From Bacillota bacterium (lineage in GTDB: Bacteria > Bacillota > Bacilli > Paenibacillales > Paenibacillaceae), in NCBI GenBank assembly GCA_023460795.1, contig JAEWPC010000049.1, forward strand, positions 186,001-250,000: a DNA stretch of 64,000 nt. The letters are read 5' to 3'. The notes beneath the pieces are model-generated. The model had not been told where the DNA came from. It did no database searches and was given only the letters and a program-made list of their open reading frames with translations. A program made the translations under genes and the position numbers. The number at the start of each line of letters is the position of its first letter. Within the stretch, counting starts at the first letter, position 1. This document shows positions 36,340 to 44,811 of the stretch, piece by piece.

Positions 36340-36834
36340 ATGAAAACACTGTATAAAAGATCTTTGTCTATAACCATGCTAGTAATCATTGTTGGTGCCC
36401 TAGGTTGGTATAGATGGGCCGATGCAGACGGAACATCCAATCCCGGAGGCATAGAAGATCCTATCGTTACCAAAAGTTATGTTGATAAAACTATAGCTTC
36501 TCTGGTACAGGCCGAGATTGCGAAAATCGATGGGACTGGTGTTATTCCTAATGCCTCCGCTGCTGCACTTGAGGTCGTCACTGTTCCTTTCGGCTCGAAG
36601 ATAATCGTAGATGCTGGCGGCGAACTTATTGTACGTACAGGGAAGGCTATAGCTTACAGTACGGACGCCAACGGATTATCGGATATGACCGATGGGTTGG
36701 ATATTGCTCCAGGCAAACCAATTGCAACAAATCATCTTATTCTGTTCCCAAGAGGGGGACGGGGGGTTGAAGCCGACCCCAAACAGACTAAAGGATTAAT
36801 CGTGCTCGTTCGAGGCGGGTATCAATTGCAATAA
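36340..36834 (+). CDS. Membrane-anchored or secreted protein of unknown function
   Basis: A 164-aa protein, not recognised. The N-terminus MKTLYKRSLSITMLVIIVGALGWYRWADA is a signal peptide or signal anchor. The remainder is soluble with Gly/Asp-rich strands (VPFGSKIIVDAGGELIVRTGKAIAY, LIVLVRGGYQLQ) that look like a small beta fold. The ATG at 36340 follows GAGAGGAGAG by 7 bp. It lies 27 bp after the sugar-transferase gene and likely shares its transcript. Similar small exported proteins are common in Paenibacillus polysaccharide loci (recollection only). Confidence 0.65.
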   Translation: MKTLYKRSLSITMLVIIVGALGWYRWADADGTSNPGGIEDPIVTKSYVDKTIASLVQAEIAKIDGTGVIPNASAAALEVVTVPFGSKIIVDAGGELIVRTGKAIAYSTDANGLSDMTDGLDIAPGKPIATNHLILFPRGGRGVEADPKQTKGLIVLVRGGYQLQ

Positions 36835-36837
36835 ATA

Positions 36838-36879
36838 AAACAGGTGCAGATTTCTACAAGAGAAATTGCACCTGTTTTT
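36838..36879. terminator. Bidirectional terminator between convergent genes
   Basis: CAGGTGCA with inner ATTTCT pairs with AGAAAT and TGCACCTG around ACAAG. It is flanked by A- and T-tracts, so it serves the plus-strand gene and the minus-strand epimerase gene. Confidence 0.9.
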
Positions 36880-36886
36880 CAATGTT

Positions 36887-37813
36887 TTATTGGTTTGTCG
36901 TGGCTAAAGAATGTTGAAACGTGTCTTTCAATCCATTGTACAGATCATATTGAGGTGACCAATTGAGTTCCTTCAAAGCCATTTGATTGGACAGGCAGCT
37001 ATATCTAATGTCACCGCTTCTTTCTGGGGTATAACGTGGCGTAAATGTCTTGCCTGTAACTTCGCTAAACGTAGCAATCAGTTGGTTCAAAGAGGTTTGT
37101 ACATTACAACTAATATTCAACGTTGTTCCGTTACCCTTGGATAAAGCAGCTAAGTTCGCCGAGACGACATCTTTGACATAGATGAAGTCTCGTGTCTGTA
37201 ATCCATCTCCGAATACAGTGAGTTCTTCATCGCGCATGATGCGATCCGTGAAGATTGATACGACGCCGCCTTCCCCACGAGGGTCTTGGCGTTCACCATA
37301 TACATTAGCATATCTAAGAATGGTAAAGTCAATTCCGTAAAGCTGAGAGTAGGTTCTAAGATAATACTCAGGAGTCAATTTAGATATCCCGTAGAATGAC
37401 TCCGGAGCTGTAGGATGCTGTTCATCGATTGGTAAATAATTTGGAGTACCATAGGCAGCGGCGGAAGATGGGTAAATAATCTTCTTAACTTTATGTTGCT
37501 TAGCGTTCTCCAGTAAGTTGATTGTACCAAGAATATTGATCGTTGCATCAAGATAGGGCTCTACTAACGACTTCTGAACGTGAATCTGTGCTGCATGATG
37601 ATAAATGACGTCAAAGGAATGTTGTTCGAAAATACGATCCAATTGATGGCGGGAGGTAATATCCGCCTCAATAAATGTGCAATTGGGATTAAGGTTGGAA
37701 CGATTTCCAGTGGATAGATTGTCGATGACAACAACCTTATGTCCCGAGGAGAGCAGAGCATCTACCAAATGGGAAGCAATGAATCCGGCACCGCCGGTTA
37801 CTAATATATTCAA
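36887..37813 (-). CDS. NAD-dependent epimerase/dehydratase (UDP-glucose 4-epimerase-like)
   Basis: A 308-aa extended SDR enzyme. The NAD-binding motif is TGGAGFIAS (usual GFIGS, here Ala), followed by VIDNLSTGNRSNL, HHAAQ and SSAAAYG, and the catalytic YGISK (YxxxK). Substrate-side segments RYANVYGERQDPRGEGGVVSIFTDR and FGDGLQTRDFIYVKDV are typical of UDP-hexose 4-epimerases of the Gram-positive EPS type. It may supply UDP-galactose or UDP-GalNAc to the initiating transferase. The start is TTG with AAGGTG 8 bp upstream. It is the only gene in this stretch on the minus strand. Confidence 0.88.
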   Translation of the reverse strand: MNILVTGGAGFIASHLVDALLSSGHKVVVIDNLSTGNRSNLNPNCTFIEADITSRHQLDRIFEQHSFDVIYHHAAQIHVQKSLVEPYLDATINILGTINLLENAKQHKVKKIIYPSSAAAYGTPNYLPIDEQHPTAPESFYGISKLTPEYYLRTYSQLYGIDFTILRYANVYGERQDPRGEGGVVSIFTDRIMRDEELTVFGDGLQTRDFIYVKDVVSANLAALSKGNGTTLNISCNVQTSLNQLIATFSEVTGKTFTPRYTPERSGDIRYSCLSNQMALKELNWSPQYDLYNGLKDTFQHSLATTNQ

Positions 37814-37852
37814 TATATTTACACCTTCAATTCAAATAGTAATATTAACATT

Positions 37853-37882
37853 TTAACAAATAGATATAGCATAAGCTATAAT
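37853..37882 (+). promoter_or_regulatory. Sigma-A promoter of the long glycosyltransferase operon
   Basis: TTAACA (37853-37858) and TATAAT (37877-37882), 18 bp apart, lie 31 bp before the first glycosyltransferase. No terminator is visible until 52,712, so it may drive about 14.7 kb. Confidence 0.6.
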
Positions 37883-37913
37883 GATCTTATAGGAATTAAT
37901 GAGGTGAATTATC

Positions 37914-39038
37914 TTGGGTAATGTGAGGAGAATACTCTGTATCTCCAGTATAGATTGGCATTTCATTTGGCAAAGACATCAAACCTTTATGAAGGGCTTT
38001 GCAGATCAAGGGTGGGAAGTTGACTACTTAGGAAATACTTTCTTTCGTAACCCCAAGTGGAGCGATTTATATAGATTGCGCAATAAAACAAAAGCGTCGA
38101 GTATGCAGAACGATATACCTAGCAATGTGAAGCTGATCTCCCCTCAGGTATTGCCTCCAAATGGCATGTTGTTCAGAATGTTGAATCGATATATTCTGAT
38201 TCCTAGACTGCTGAGAAAGCTGAGAAATCATTACGATATTGTCGTGTTATACATGCCATCTTATACGACAGAAATAATACTGAGTAAGATTTCAAAGTCC
38301 TGGACTATATTCGATTATGTCGCACATTTTGAAGGACATCCGGACTGTTCAAAGGATTACCCAGAGATAGAGTCGAGAATTATGGCTCAGACGGACATGG
38401 TAACAACCGATTCCACCTTTCTATATGAACTTCTAAGGAACCGTCATAAGAGCGTTCATCAAATTCATCATGGGGTTCAAATAGAACATTTTATAAGACC
38501 CACCCTAAATACGCCGCCTGATGCATACAGAAAGTTTTGTTTCTTCGGTGGAATAGACGATCGAATGGACTGGGATTCAATCAAAGCCATTGCTATGGCA
38601 GGGTATGAAGTTACGTTAATTGGCCCTGCGAAGGTTAGGGTACCCAATTATGTTATTTATAAACCAGCAATGAATATGGAAGAATTGGCTAGGGAGTTGG
38701 ATAAGTACAATGCGTTTATTATTCCGTACTTACTAACGGATTATAACCATGGCATTATACCTGCCAAGATTTACGAATGTTTCGCGATGGGTAAACCACT
38801 CCTGGTATCTCCTTTGCCAGCTTTAGAGTCATTAAATAAGTTGCTATATATATGCCGCACTCCAGAGGACTATGTGCGAACTATTGCGGGATTAAATGAA
38901 ACGGAAAGCATGTCGATCATAAGTAAGAGGAAAGAACTTGCCCTTGACCAGTCCACAGGACGCAACTTCGAAAAACTACTAACGATTATAAAGAATGAGC
39001 GTGGAAACGATGAAAAAGAAGCTGTTGCACGTAATTGA
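37914..39038 (+). CDS. Glycosyltransferase, GT-B fold
   Basis: A 374-aa cytoplasmic protein. N-terminal segment RRILCISSIDWHFIWQRHQTFMKGFADQGWEVDYLGN is typical of GT4-like enzymes of the HxxxxxLA type. The C-terminal donor half has FFGGIDDRMDWDSIK, VTLIGPAKVRVPN, and the EX7E-like region IPYLLTDYNHGIIPAKIYECFAMGKPLLVSPLPALE. The start is TTG with GAGGTG upstream. First gene of a long operon; it overlaps the next gene. The linkage made is unknown. Confidence 0.85.
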   Translation: MGNVRRILCISSIDWHFIWQRHQTFMKGFADQGWEVDYLGNTFFRNPKWSDLYRLRNKTKASSMQNDIPSNVKLISPQVLPPNGMLFRMLNRYILIPRLLRKLRNHYDIVVLYMPSYTTEIILSKISKSWTIFDYVAHFEGHPDCSKDYPEIESRIMAQTDMVTTDSTFLYELLRNRHKSVHQIHHGVQIEHFIRPTLNTPPDAYRKFCFFGGIDDRMDWDSIKAIAMAGYEVTLIGPAKVRVPNYVIYKPAMNMEELARELDKYNAFIIPYLLTDYNHGIIPAKIYECFAMGKPLLVSPLPALESLNKLLYICRTPEDYVRTIAGLNETESMSIISKRKELALDQSTGRNFEKLLTIIKNERGNDEKEAVARN

Positions 39039-40176
39039 GAGCGCCGGTGGCGGCGCGCTGCAATATGTGATCGATATATGTAACGTGCTCCCGCCGGAAG
39101 AGTGGGATATTGAAGTGGTTTATTCACGTCGATACGTTACTCCGCAGAATCTTAGGCAGTATTTCGACTCTCATGTCAAGTTAACCGAAGTGACAATGAC
39201 AAGATCAATATCCGTTAGGAATGATATCAAAGCATTCAGATATATGTATAAGCTGTTCCGTTCCGAAGGATGGCATTTAATCCATCTTCACTCTTCTAAA
39301 GCTGGGGCGCTTGGCCGGTTGGCAGCTAGAGGGCTTACAACGCCAGTAGTGTATACCCCGCACGGTTTTGCATTCTATCAACAAGATATCTCTAATTTTA
39401 GCCGGAAAATATACTATAGGCTCGAGAATATCTTAAATAGAATTTATCCTGCTCAATTGCTAGTATCCTCGATGAATGAATATACGGATGCAGTTCGAAT
39501 TTCCAAGGATGTAAATAAGATTAAACGAATACCGAATAGTGTACCAATTCCATGTAGGATGCCTAAATCTGAAACACAACCGGATGAACTTCTAATGATT
39601 ACGGTTGGAAGGTTCACTTCGGCTAAAAATCCCTTATTGATGCTTGATATAATTGAGTCGCTAACGAAGAAAGTACCAAATTTAAGATTTGTATGGATTG
39701 GCGATGGGGAGCAGAGAGAATTCGTAACCAGAGAGGCACGAGGGAGAGGGCTTCCATTTGAAGTGACGGGATGGCTGGAAAGGAACGAAATCGAATACTG
39801 GTATCGAAAATGTGATGTGTATGTACAGTGTTCGTCATGGGAAGGTCTTCCGATTGCTCTGTTGGAAGCAATGTCCTTCGGATGTGCAGTTGTCGTATCA
39901 GATATTCCGGCCCATAGAGAATTGGTGAAAAATGGTGTTAACGGAATAGTTGCCGGAAACCGTGAAGAATTTGTTGCCGGTATCTTGAAGTTCTTCAGTA
40001 AGCCTGAGTTTAATATGGCGGCGAGCTCATCAGCTCGTCAATTGGTTGAAAAAGTCTACAGCATAGAGCAGTTCGGCAAATCAATGATTGAGTTTTACCA
40101 AAGCAACATGAAAGAGGGAGTTACAATTGGTCGATCAGCAGCTGCCGCTAGTTTCAGTCATCATACCATGTTATAA
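38995..40176 (+). CDS. Glycosyltransferase family 4
   Basis: A 393-aa GT-B enzyme. Acceptor half: KKKLLHVIESAGGGALQYVIDICN, HLHSSKAGALGRLAARG, VYTPHGFAFYQQD. Donor half: MITVGRFTSAKNPLLMLDII, RFVWIGDGEQREFV, VTGWLERNEIEYWYRKCDVYVQCSSWEGLPIALLEAMSFGCAVVVSD with the E(x)7E pair (WEGLPIALLEA). The first start overlaps the upstream gene by 44 bp; an internal ATG at 39010 (MKKKLLHVIE) is equally plausible. The EpsF/CapM-like class suggests a retaining hexosyltransferase. Confidence 0.9.
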   Translation: MSVETMKKKLLHVIESAGGGALQYVIDICNVLPPEEWDIEVVYSRRYVTPQNLRQYFDSHVKLTEVTMTRSISVRNDIKAFRYMYKLFRSEGWHLIHLHSSKAGALGRLAARGLTTPVVYTPHGFAFYQQDISNFSRKIYYRLENILNRIYPAQLLVSSMNEYTDAVRISKDVNKIKRIPNSVPIPCRMPKSETQPDELLMITVGRFTSAKNPLLMLDIIESLTKKVPNLRFVWIGDGEQREFVTREARGRGLPFEVTGWLERNEIEYWYRKCDVYVQCSSWEGLPIALLEAMSFGCAVVVSDIPAHRELVKNGVNGIVAGNREEFVAGILKFFSKPEFNMAASSSARQLVEKVYSIEQFGKSMIEFYQSNMKEGVTIGRSAAAASFSHHTML

Positions 40177-42118
40177 CTACGGTCGGTTTATTGAAGAGAC
40201 AATCAAGTCTGTATTGCACTCAGATTATGGCAATATAGAGATCATAATTGTCGATGATGGCTCGAATGAACCCGCAACTATCGATATTCTGGATAAATCT
40301 ATAAGATTGGATAATCGTATTCGTTTAATTAAACAACAAAATAAAGGTCTGCCAGGAGCGAGAAATACAGGAATTAAACATTCTAACGGAGCTTATATCC
40401 TTCCACTTGACGCTGACGATCTAATCGATTCAACGTATATCTCTAAATCCGTATGGCATCTAGAAACTAACAAAGAAATCGACTTCGTCTATCCGTATGT
40501 ACAATTGTTCGGTAAACAAAACGAGTTATGGATTACTGAAAAGTACGACTTCGAAATCTTGTTGCATCATAATTATATACCTGCATCGGCTATATTTAGG
40601 ACGCAACTGTGGCATGCAATCAGCCAATATGATGAGTCAATGACCTTAGGTTATGAAGATTGGGAGTTTTGGATCCGCGCAGGAAATCACGGGTATAAGG
40701 GCTTGTTGTTAAAAGAGCCACTGTTCTTCTATAGAAAGCATGACAATTCTATGCTCCAAGATTCTCGCAAAAAGCATAAGGATATCGTTGAGTTCATTCG
40801 CAATAAACATTCTGCTTTATATAATAGCAGTTATAAACTGAAAATATTCCTCTACTATCTGAAGAAAAAGGGCTTACCGAGAATTAATTCTATATATAAT
40901 ACAGCAAAAAAATATACGCCAGATGTACTGCGGAAGAGGGCTTCAAAATATAGGCATCAAATGTCTATTGAAGCGATAAATCCAATGGATAACTCAGAGC
41001 ACCGTAATGCATCTATCATGAAACTTAAAGCGAGTCACCCTGGATCTACATTGTTTATTCTTCCTTGGCTTGATGTTGGTGGTGTCGAAAAGGTATTTCT
41101 AAACATCATAAGTAACGTGAATCGGCAAACAACCGGAAATAAATATTTGATGACCACAACGCCTCATTCAAACCCATGGAGCGATAAATTTATTGCGGTG
41201 ACGGATGCGATATATCACCTTCCGAATTTCTGTAGAAATGAAAACGAAATGGCACTATTCGTTGCGGATTTCATTCGAGCCAATCATGTTAGTAAGATAC
41301 ACATAAGCAATTCCCGATTGGGCTACCGGATGACTCCATTCCTCAAAGAACAGTTTCCTACAATTAAAATTATAGACACTTTGCATATGGAGGAGCCCCA
41401 CGAATCTTGGGATTACTTCAGAGTTAGCGCAAATTTCATGGACTTCATCGATAGACGCGTTGTCCTTACCGAGTCGCAGAAGGATCGGTTAATCAGTAAA
41501 TATGGTGAGAAAGATGAGCGCATACGAGTTATCCCCAACGGAGTAGCGGAGTCTAATTGCAGACAAGGATCTACTCGAAATGAAATTGCTTTTGTTGGAC
41601 GGCTAGTGGATCAGAAAAATCCCGAATTATTTCTGGAAATCGTGAAATGCTTAAGGGAAAAGGGTATAAACAATCCTGTCGCGATACTTGGTCAGGGACC
41701 TCTAGAGTCTAAAGTGAGACGTATGGCTAATCAAATGAAATTAGATAAGAATCTGCACTTCCGTGGTGCAGTCAGCGACGTTCCCAAATATTTATGCGAT
41801 CATGTGACAATTCTGATCGCTCCATCGAGAAATGAAGGATTACCCGTTATTGGACTTGAAGCGATGGCTGCAAGAGTCTTGGTAGTCGCATCAAGTGTTC
41901 CTGGGTGGATTGATATTATTGAGGATGAGATTGATGGATTGATTATAAAGGGATCCGACGCTGAGATTTGGTCAAGCAGAATTATTAGTGTGATGAACAA
42001 TGATGCTATGAAAGATTCAATGGTGTCCCTTGCAGCGTCAAAAGTAAATGAACGCTATTTGTTAAGAAATATGTTGCAAGGGTACGAAGACATCTACACG
42101 GATTTAGTCTCAGGTTAA
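40127..42118 (+). CDS. Two-domain glycosyltransferase (GT2 + GT4)
   Basis: A 663-aa protein with two complete transferase modules. Residues about 8-230 are GT2: VSVIIPCYNYGRFIEETI, IIIVDDGSNEP, LPGARNTGIKHSNGAYILPLDADD and EDWEFWIRAG. After a basic linker (about 240-300), residues about 315-660 are GT4: TLFILPWLDVGGVEKVF, VIPNGVAES, IAFVGRLVDQKNPELFLEI, VAILGQGPLESKV and LIAPSRNEGLPVIGLEAMA. The start is TTG with AGAGGGAG upstream, overlapping the previous gene by 50 bp. It likely adds two successive sugars. Confidence 0.9.
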   Translation: MVDQQLPLVSVIIPCYNYGRFIEETIKSVLHSDYGNIEIIIVDDGSNEPATIDILDKSIRLDNRIRLIKQQNKGLPGARNTGIKHSNGAYILPLDADDLIDSTYISKSVWHLETNKEIDFVYPYVQLFGKQNELWITEKYDFEILLHHNYIPASAIFRTQLWHAISQYDESMTLGYEDWEFWIRAGNHGYKGLLLKEPLFFYRKHDNSMLQDSRKKHKDIVEFIRNKHSALYNSSYKLKIFLYYLKKKGLPRINSIYNTAKKYTPDVLRKRASKYRHQMSIEAINPMDNSEHRNASIMKLKASHPGSTLFILPWLDVGGVEKVFLNIISNVNRQTTGNKYLMTTTPHSNPWSDKFIAVTDAIYHLPNFCRNENEMALFVADFIRANHVSKIHISNSRLGYRMTPFLKEQFPTIKIIDTLHMEEPHESWDYFRVSANFMDFIDRRVVLTESQKDRLISKYGEKDERIRVIPNGVAESNCRQGSTRNEIAFVGRLVDQKNPELFLEIVKCLREKGINNPVAILGQGPLESKVRRMANQMKLDKNLHFRGAVSDVPKYLCDHVTILIAPSRNEGLPVIGLEAMAARVLVVASSVPGWIDIIEDEIDGLIIKGSDAEIWSSRIISVMNNDAMKDSMVSLAASKVNERYLLRNMLQGYEDIYTDLVSG

Positions 42119-42149
42119 AAATGAGTAACAGATTGGGGAATGCCACCGA

Positions 42150-42944
42150 ATGTACGGACGCAAAACGTTGGTAGGATATTTGAAGAATTTTATTAGATAT
42201 AGATTTCTATTGACGCAACTAGTGCAAAGGGACTTTAAAGTTAAATATAAACGATCAATATTAGGTATCGTATGGTCGCTATTAAACCCTTTGTTTAATA
42301 TGCTTATTTTAACATTAGTATTCTCAACACTATTCAAGTCGAATATTCCCAATTTTCCGGTTTATTTCTTAGCAGGTTCGGTTATGTTTAGCTTCTTCTC
42401 CGAAGGGACGAATTTAGCCCTTAGCTCGATATTTGCTAATTCGTCGCTTATTAGGAAAGTTTATTTTCCTAAATATATGTTTCCCTTGTCCAAAAATATA
42501 TTTAGTCTGATTAATTTGTTAGTATCTTTTATTGCGGTGCTTTTTGTTATGATTGGTACTGGCGTACAGTTCCATCTGACCATGTTATTATTTATAATCC
42601 CGGTTTTGTATTTGTTTGTATTTGTTGTAGGCATGAGTTTAATTCTCTCGAGTGCAGCAGTATTCTTTCGAGACTTCGCTCATTTATATGGGGTAATTCT
42701 TACTGCGTTAAACTTTACTACACCTATTTTCTATCCTATTGAAATACTTCCTAAGGGTTTTCTCCCGATCGTTGAATGGAATCCCATTACACAGGCGATT
42801 CAAATGTTAAGGCAAATTCTTCTGCATAATCATGTTCCTTCATGGGAGGATCAATTGACATTAATCATAATTTCTGTTGTTACGCTTTTCGTGGGATTAT
42901 TCGTCTTTCGTAAAAAACAAGATCAGTTTATTCTTTATATCTAA
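42150..42944 (+). CDS. wzm: ABC transporter permease, polysaccharide export (Wzm/TagG-like)
   Basis: A 264-aa integral membrane protein with six helices. The N-terminal cytoplasmic interface RDFKVKYKRSILGIVWSLLNPLFNMLILTLVF is the ABC-2 polysaccharide exporter signature, and the C-terminal TPIFYPIEILPKGFLPIVEWNPITQAIQMLR is typical. It moves lipid-linked glycan across the membrane together with the next gene's ATPase. The two genes are 11 bp apart. Used for S-layer glycans, O-antigens and teichoic acids. Confidence 0.93.
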   Translation: MYGRKTLVGYLKNFIRYRFLLTQLVQRDFKVKYKRSILGIVWSLLNPLFNMLILTLVFSTLFKSNIPNFPVYFLAGSVMFSFFSEGTNLALSSIFANSSLIRKVYFPKYMFPLSKNIFSLINLLVSFIAVLFVMIGTGVQFHLTMLLFIIPVLYLFVFVVGMSLILSSAAVFFRDFAHLYGVILTALNFTTPIFYPIEILPKGFLPIVEWNPITQAIQMLRQILLHNHVPSWEDQLTLIIISVVTLFVGLFVFRKKQDQFILYI

Positions 42945-42955
42945 AGGAGCACGTT

Positions 42956-43684
42956 ATGCGTGAGGTAGCAGTCTCAATAAAAGACGTTTCGATAAGATTT
43001 AATATGCAAGTCGAAATCGTGGACAATCTAAAAGAATACTTCGTGAAGCTCTTTAAGGGGAAGATAGCCTTTAAGGAGTTCTGGGCGTTAAAGAATTTAT
43101 CTTTCGACATATATAAAGGCGAAGTATTCGGTCTTGTAGGCCTTAACGGTGCCGGTAAGAGTACGCTTCTGAAGGTAATCGCGGGCGTGTTGAAGCCGAC
43201 CACAGGCAGTGTTTCCGTCAAGGGCACCGTTGTTCCACTGATCGAACTTGGTGCTGGGTTTGATATGGAGTTGAGCGCTCGTGAAAATATATATTTAAAC
43301 GGAGCAGTTCTTGGGTATAGCAAAAAGTTTATTCAAAGCAAATTCGACGAAATCGTCGATTTCGCGGAAACAAGAGAATTCCTAGACGTACCGTTAAAAA
43401 ACTATTCTTCTGGGATGTTGGCGAGAATAGCCTTTGCTATCTCCACTGTTGTTGAACCTGAAGTCCTTATAGTAGATGAAATATTGGCTGTAGGCGATTA
43501 TCAATTCCAAGAAAAATGCATGGCCCGAATAAGAACGATGTTAAGCAATGGCGTTACCGTATTATTCGTTTCACACAGCACTTCACAAATTGAACATTTA
43601 TGCTCCCGTGTTGCCTATCTTGACAGAGGCCAATTAATCGAAGTTGGGAATACAGGCGACGTACTTTCAAAATACATTAAATAA
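42956..43684 (+). CDS. wzt: ABC transporter ATPase, polysaccharide export (Wzt/TagH-like)
   Basis: A 242-aa ATPase. Walker A is GLNGAGKST (62-70), the signature YSSGM (150-154) and Walker B LIVDE (171-175) with the following AVGD loop. The insertion before the core (NLKEYFVKLFKGKIAFKEFWALK) is the gate-helix region typical of polysaccharide exporters. It ends directly after the core and so lacks the C-terminal carbohydrate-binding domain some Wzt proteins use to recognise capped chains. AAGGAG precedes the ATG. Confidence 0.93.
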   Translation: MREVAVSIKDVSIRFNMQVEIVDNLKEYFVKLFKGKIAFKEFWALKNLSFDIYKGEVFGLVGLNGAGKSTLLKVIAGVLKPTTGSVSVKGTVVPLIELGAGFDMELSARENIYLNGAVLGYSKKFIQSKFDEIVDFAETREFLDVPLKNYSSGMLARIAFAISTVVEPEVLIVDEILAVGDYQFQEKCMARIRTMLSNGVTVLFVSHSTSQIEHLCSRVAYLDRGQLIEVGNTGDVLSKYIK

Positions 43685-43696
43685 GGAGCAAATAAA

Positions 43697-44809
43697 ATGA
43701 CGTTCATAGAGCGACTTGAATTTGGTGAAGGTACGAGATTCAGCGCGTTAGAATCTTCGATCCATCTGAACAGGTACATGCAAGCAAGGGGCCTCTGCAA
43801 AGATAAGAAAGTGCTGGATATTGCATGTGGAGAAGGATATGGCTCCTTCGTTATGGCCGATGCATGGCATGCCCAAGAAGTTATCGGCGTCGATATATCG
43901 AAGGAAACCATCGGGAAAGCCGAACAGCTATTTAAAAGAAGAAATCTAAAGTTTATGTGTGCGGATGCGATGAAGGACGAAGAATTATTCGAACCGAAGT
44001 CCTTTGATTTAATCATCTCATTAGAAACAATAGAGCACCTTATCCATCCGGAGAAATTCCTAAGCAATCTAAAAAGATGGATTAAAGATGATGGGGTTAT
44101 CATTGTTTCCTGCCCTAATGATAATTGGTACTACAGTACGCCAGAGGCTAAGAATCCGTTCCACGAAAGAAAATATACCTTGCCTGAATTTACGGAAATG
44201 TGCGAAGGGGTTTTAGGTAAAGCCAGAGGTCATTTATTAGGGATGCCAGCAAGCGGATATACAAATTTGCCTGTCACATCGAGTTTGCTGAATAAACAAA
44301 AAGAAGATATGTCTTCTATGTTTGATTTTCAAAACAAAGAAACGATCATGCTTCCCTCAGCGCATGAAATAAATGCATCTAACGTTAGCTACTTTATTGG
44401 GGTATGGGGACCTGATGAAATGGCGTTAGATTCTACCTCGTGTATTTTTGCGACTTCCATGGACGAATCGAGAGTAGTTTCATACTCAGAATATTTGGTG
44501 GTCAGAGATAGAGAAAGTGAGTTGTTAAGCAGGATCTATGAATTGGATGGGAAGATTGCAACTCTTAATAATAAACTAAATGAGATCGAAGAAGAGAATA
44601 AACGACTACAAGCCCAAAACAAGAAATTAAGCCTAAGTGTGAAAGGAACCATTAAAGAGAACGAATATTTGCGTCACAATATATGGTTAGTAGAACAACA
44701 AAGCGTTACTCCGACAGCCATTAAAAGCAGAATCAAAGAACGCTTGAAGCGGTGGCCCTTTATGGCCCCGGCAATTAAGGTATATAAAAAACTGAAGCAT
44801 AGGAGATAA
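43697..44809 (+). CDS. SAM-dependent methyltransferase with C-terminal coiled coil
   Basis: A 370-aa protein. The class I methyltransferase fold occupies about residues 1-240 (motif I VLDIACGEGYG at 39-49, VIGVDIS at 62-68, FDLIISLETIEHL at 103-115, VIIVSCPN). A coiled coil with a clean heptad pattern spans about 268-333 (ESELLSRIYELDGKIATL, LNEIEEENKRLQAQNKKL), followed by a basic amphipathic tail (IKERLKRWPFMAPAIKVYKKLKHRR region). Lying directly after wzm-wzt, it may methylate and cap the chain end before export. AAGGAG precedes the ATG. Confidence 0.87.
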   Translation: MTFIERLEFGEGTRFSALESSIHLNRYMQARGLCKDKKVLDIACGEGYGSFVMADAWHAQEVIGVDISKETIGKAEQLFKRRNLKFMCADAMKDEELFEPKSFDLIISLETIEHLIHPEKFLSNLKRWIKDDGVIIVSCPNDNWYYSTPEAKNPFHERKYTLPEFTEMCEGVLGKARGHLLGMPASGYTNLPVTSSLLNKQKEDMSSMFDFQNKETIMLPSAHEINASNVSYFIGVWGPDEMALDSTSCIFATSMDESRVVSYSEYLVVRDRESELLSRIYELDGKIATLNNKLNEIEEENKRLQAQNKKLSLSVKGTIKENEYLRHNIWLVEQQSVTPTAIKSRIKERLKRWPFMAPAIKVYKKLKHRR

Positions 44810-44811
44810 AC

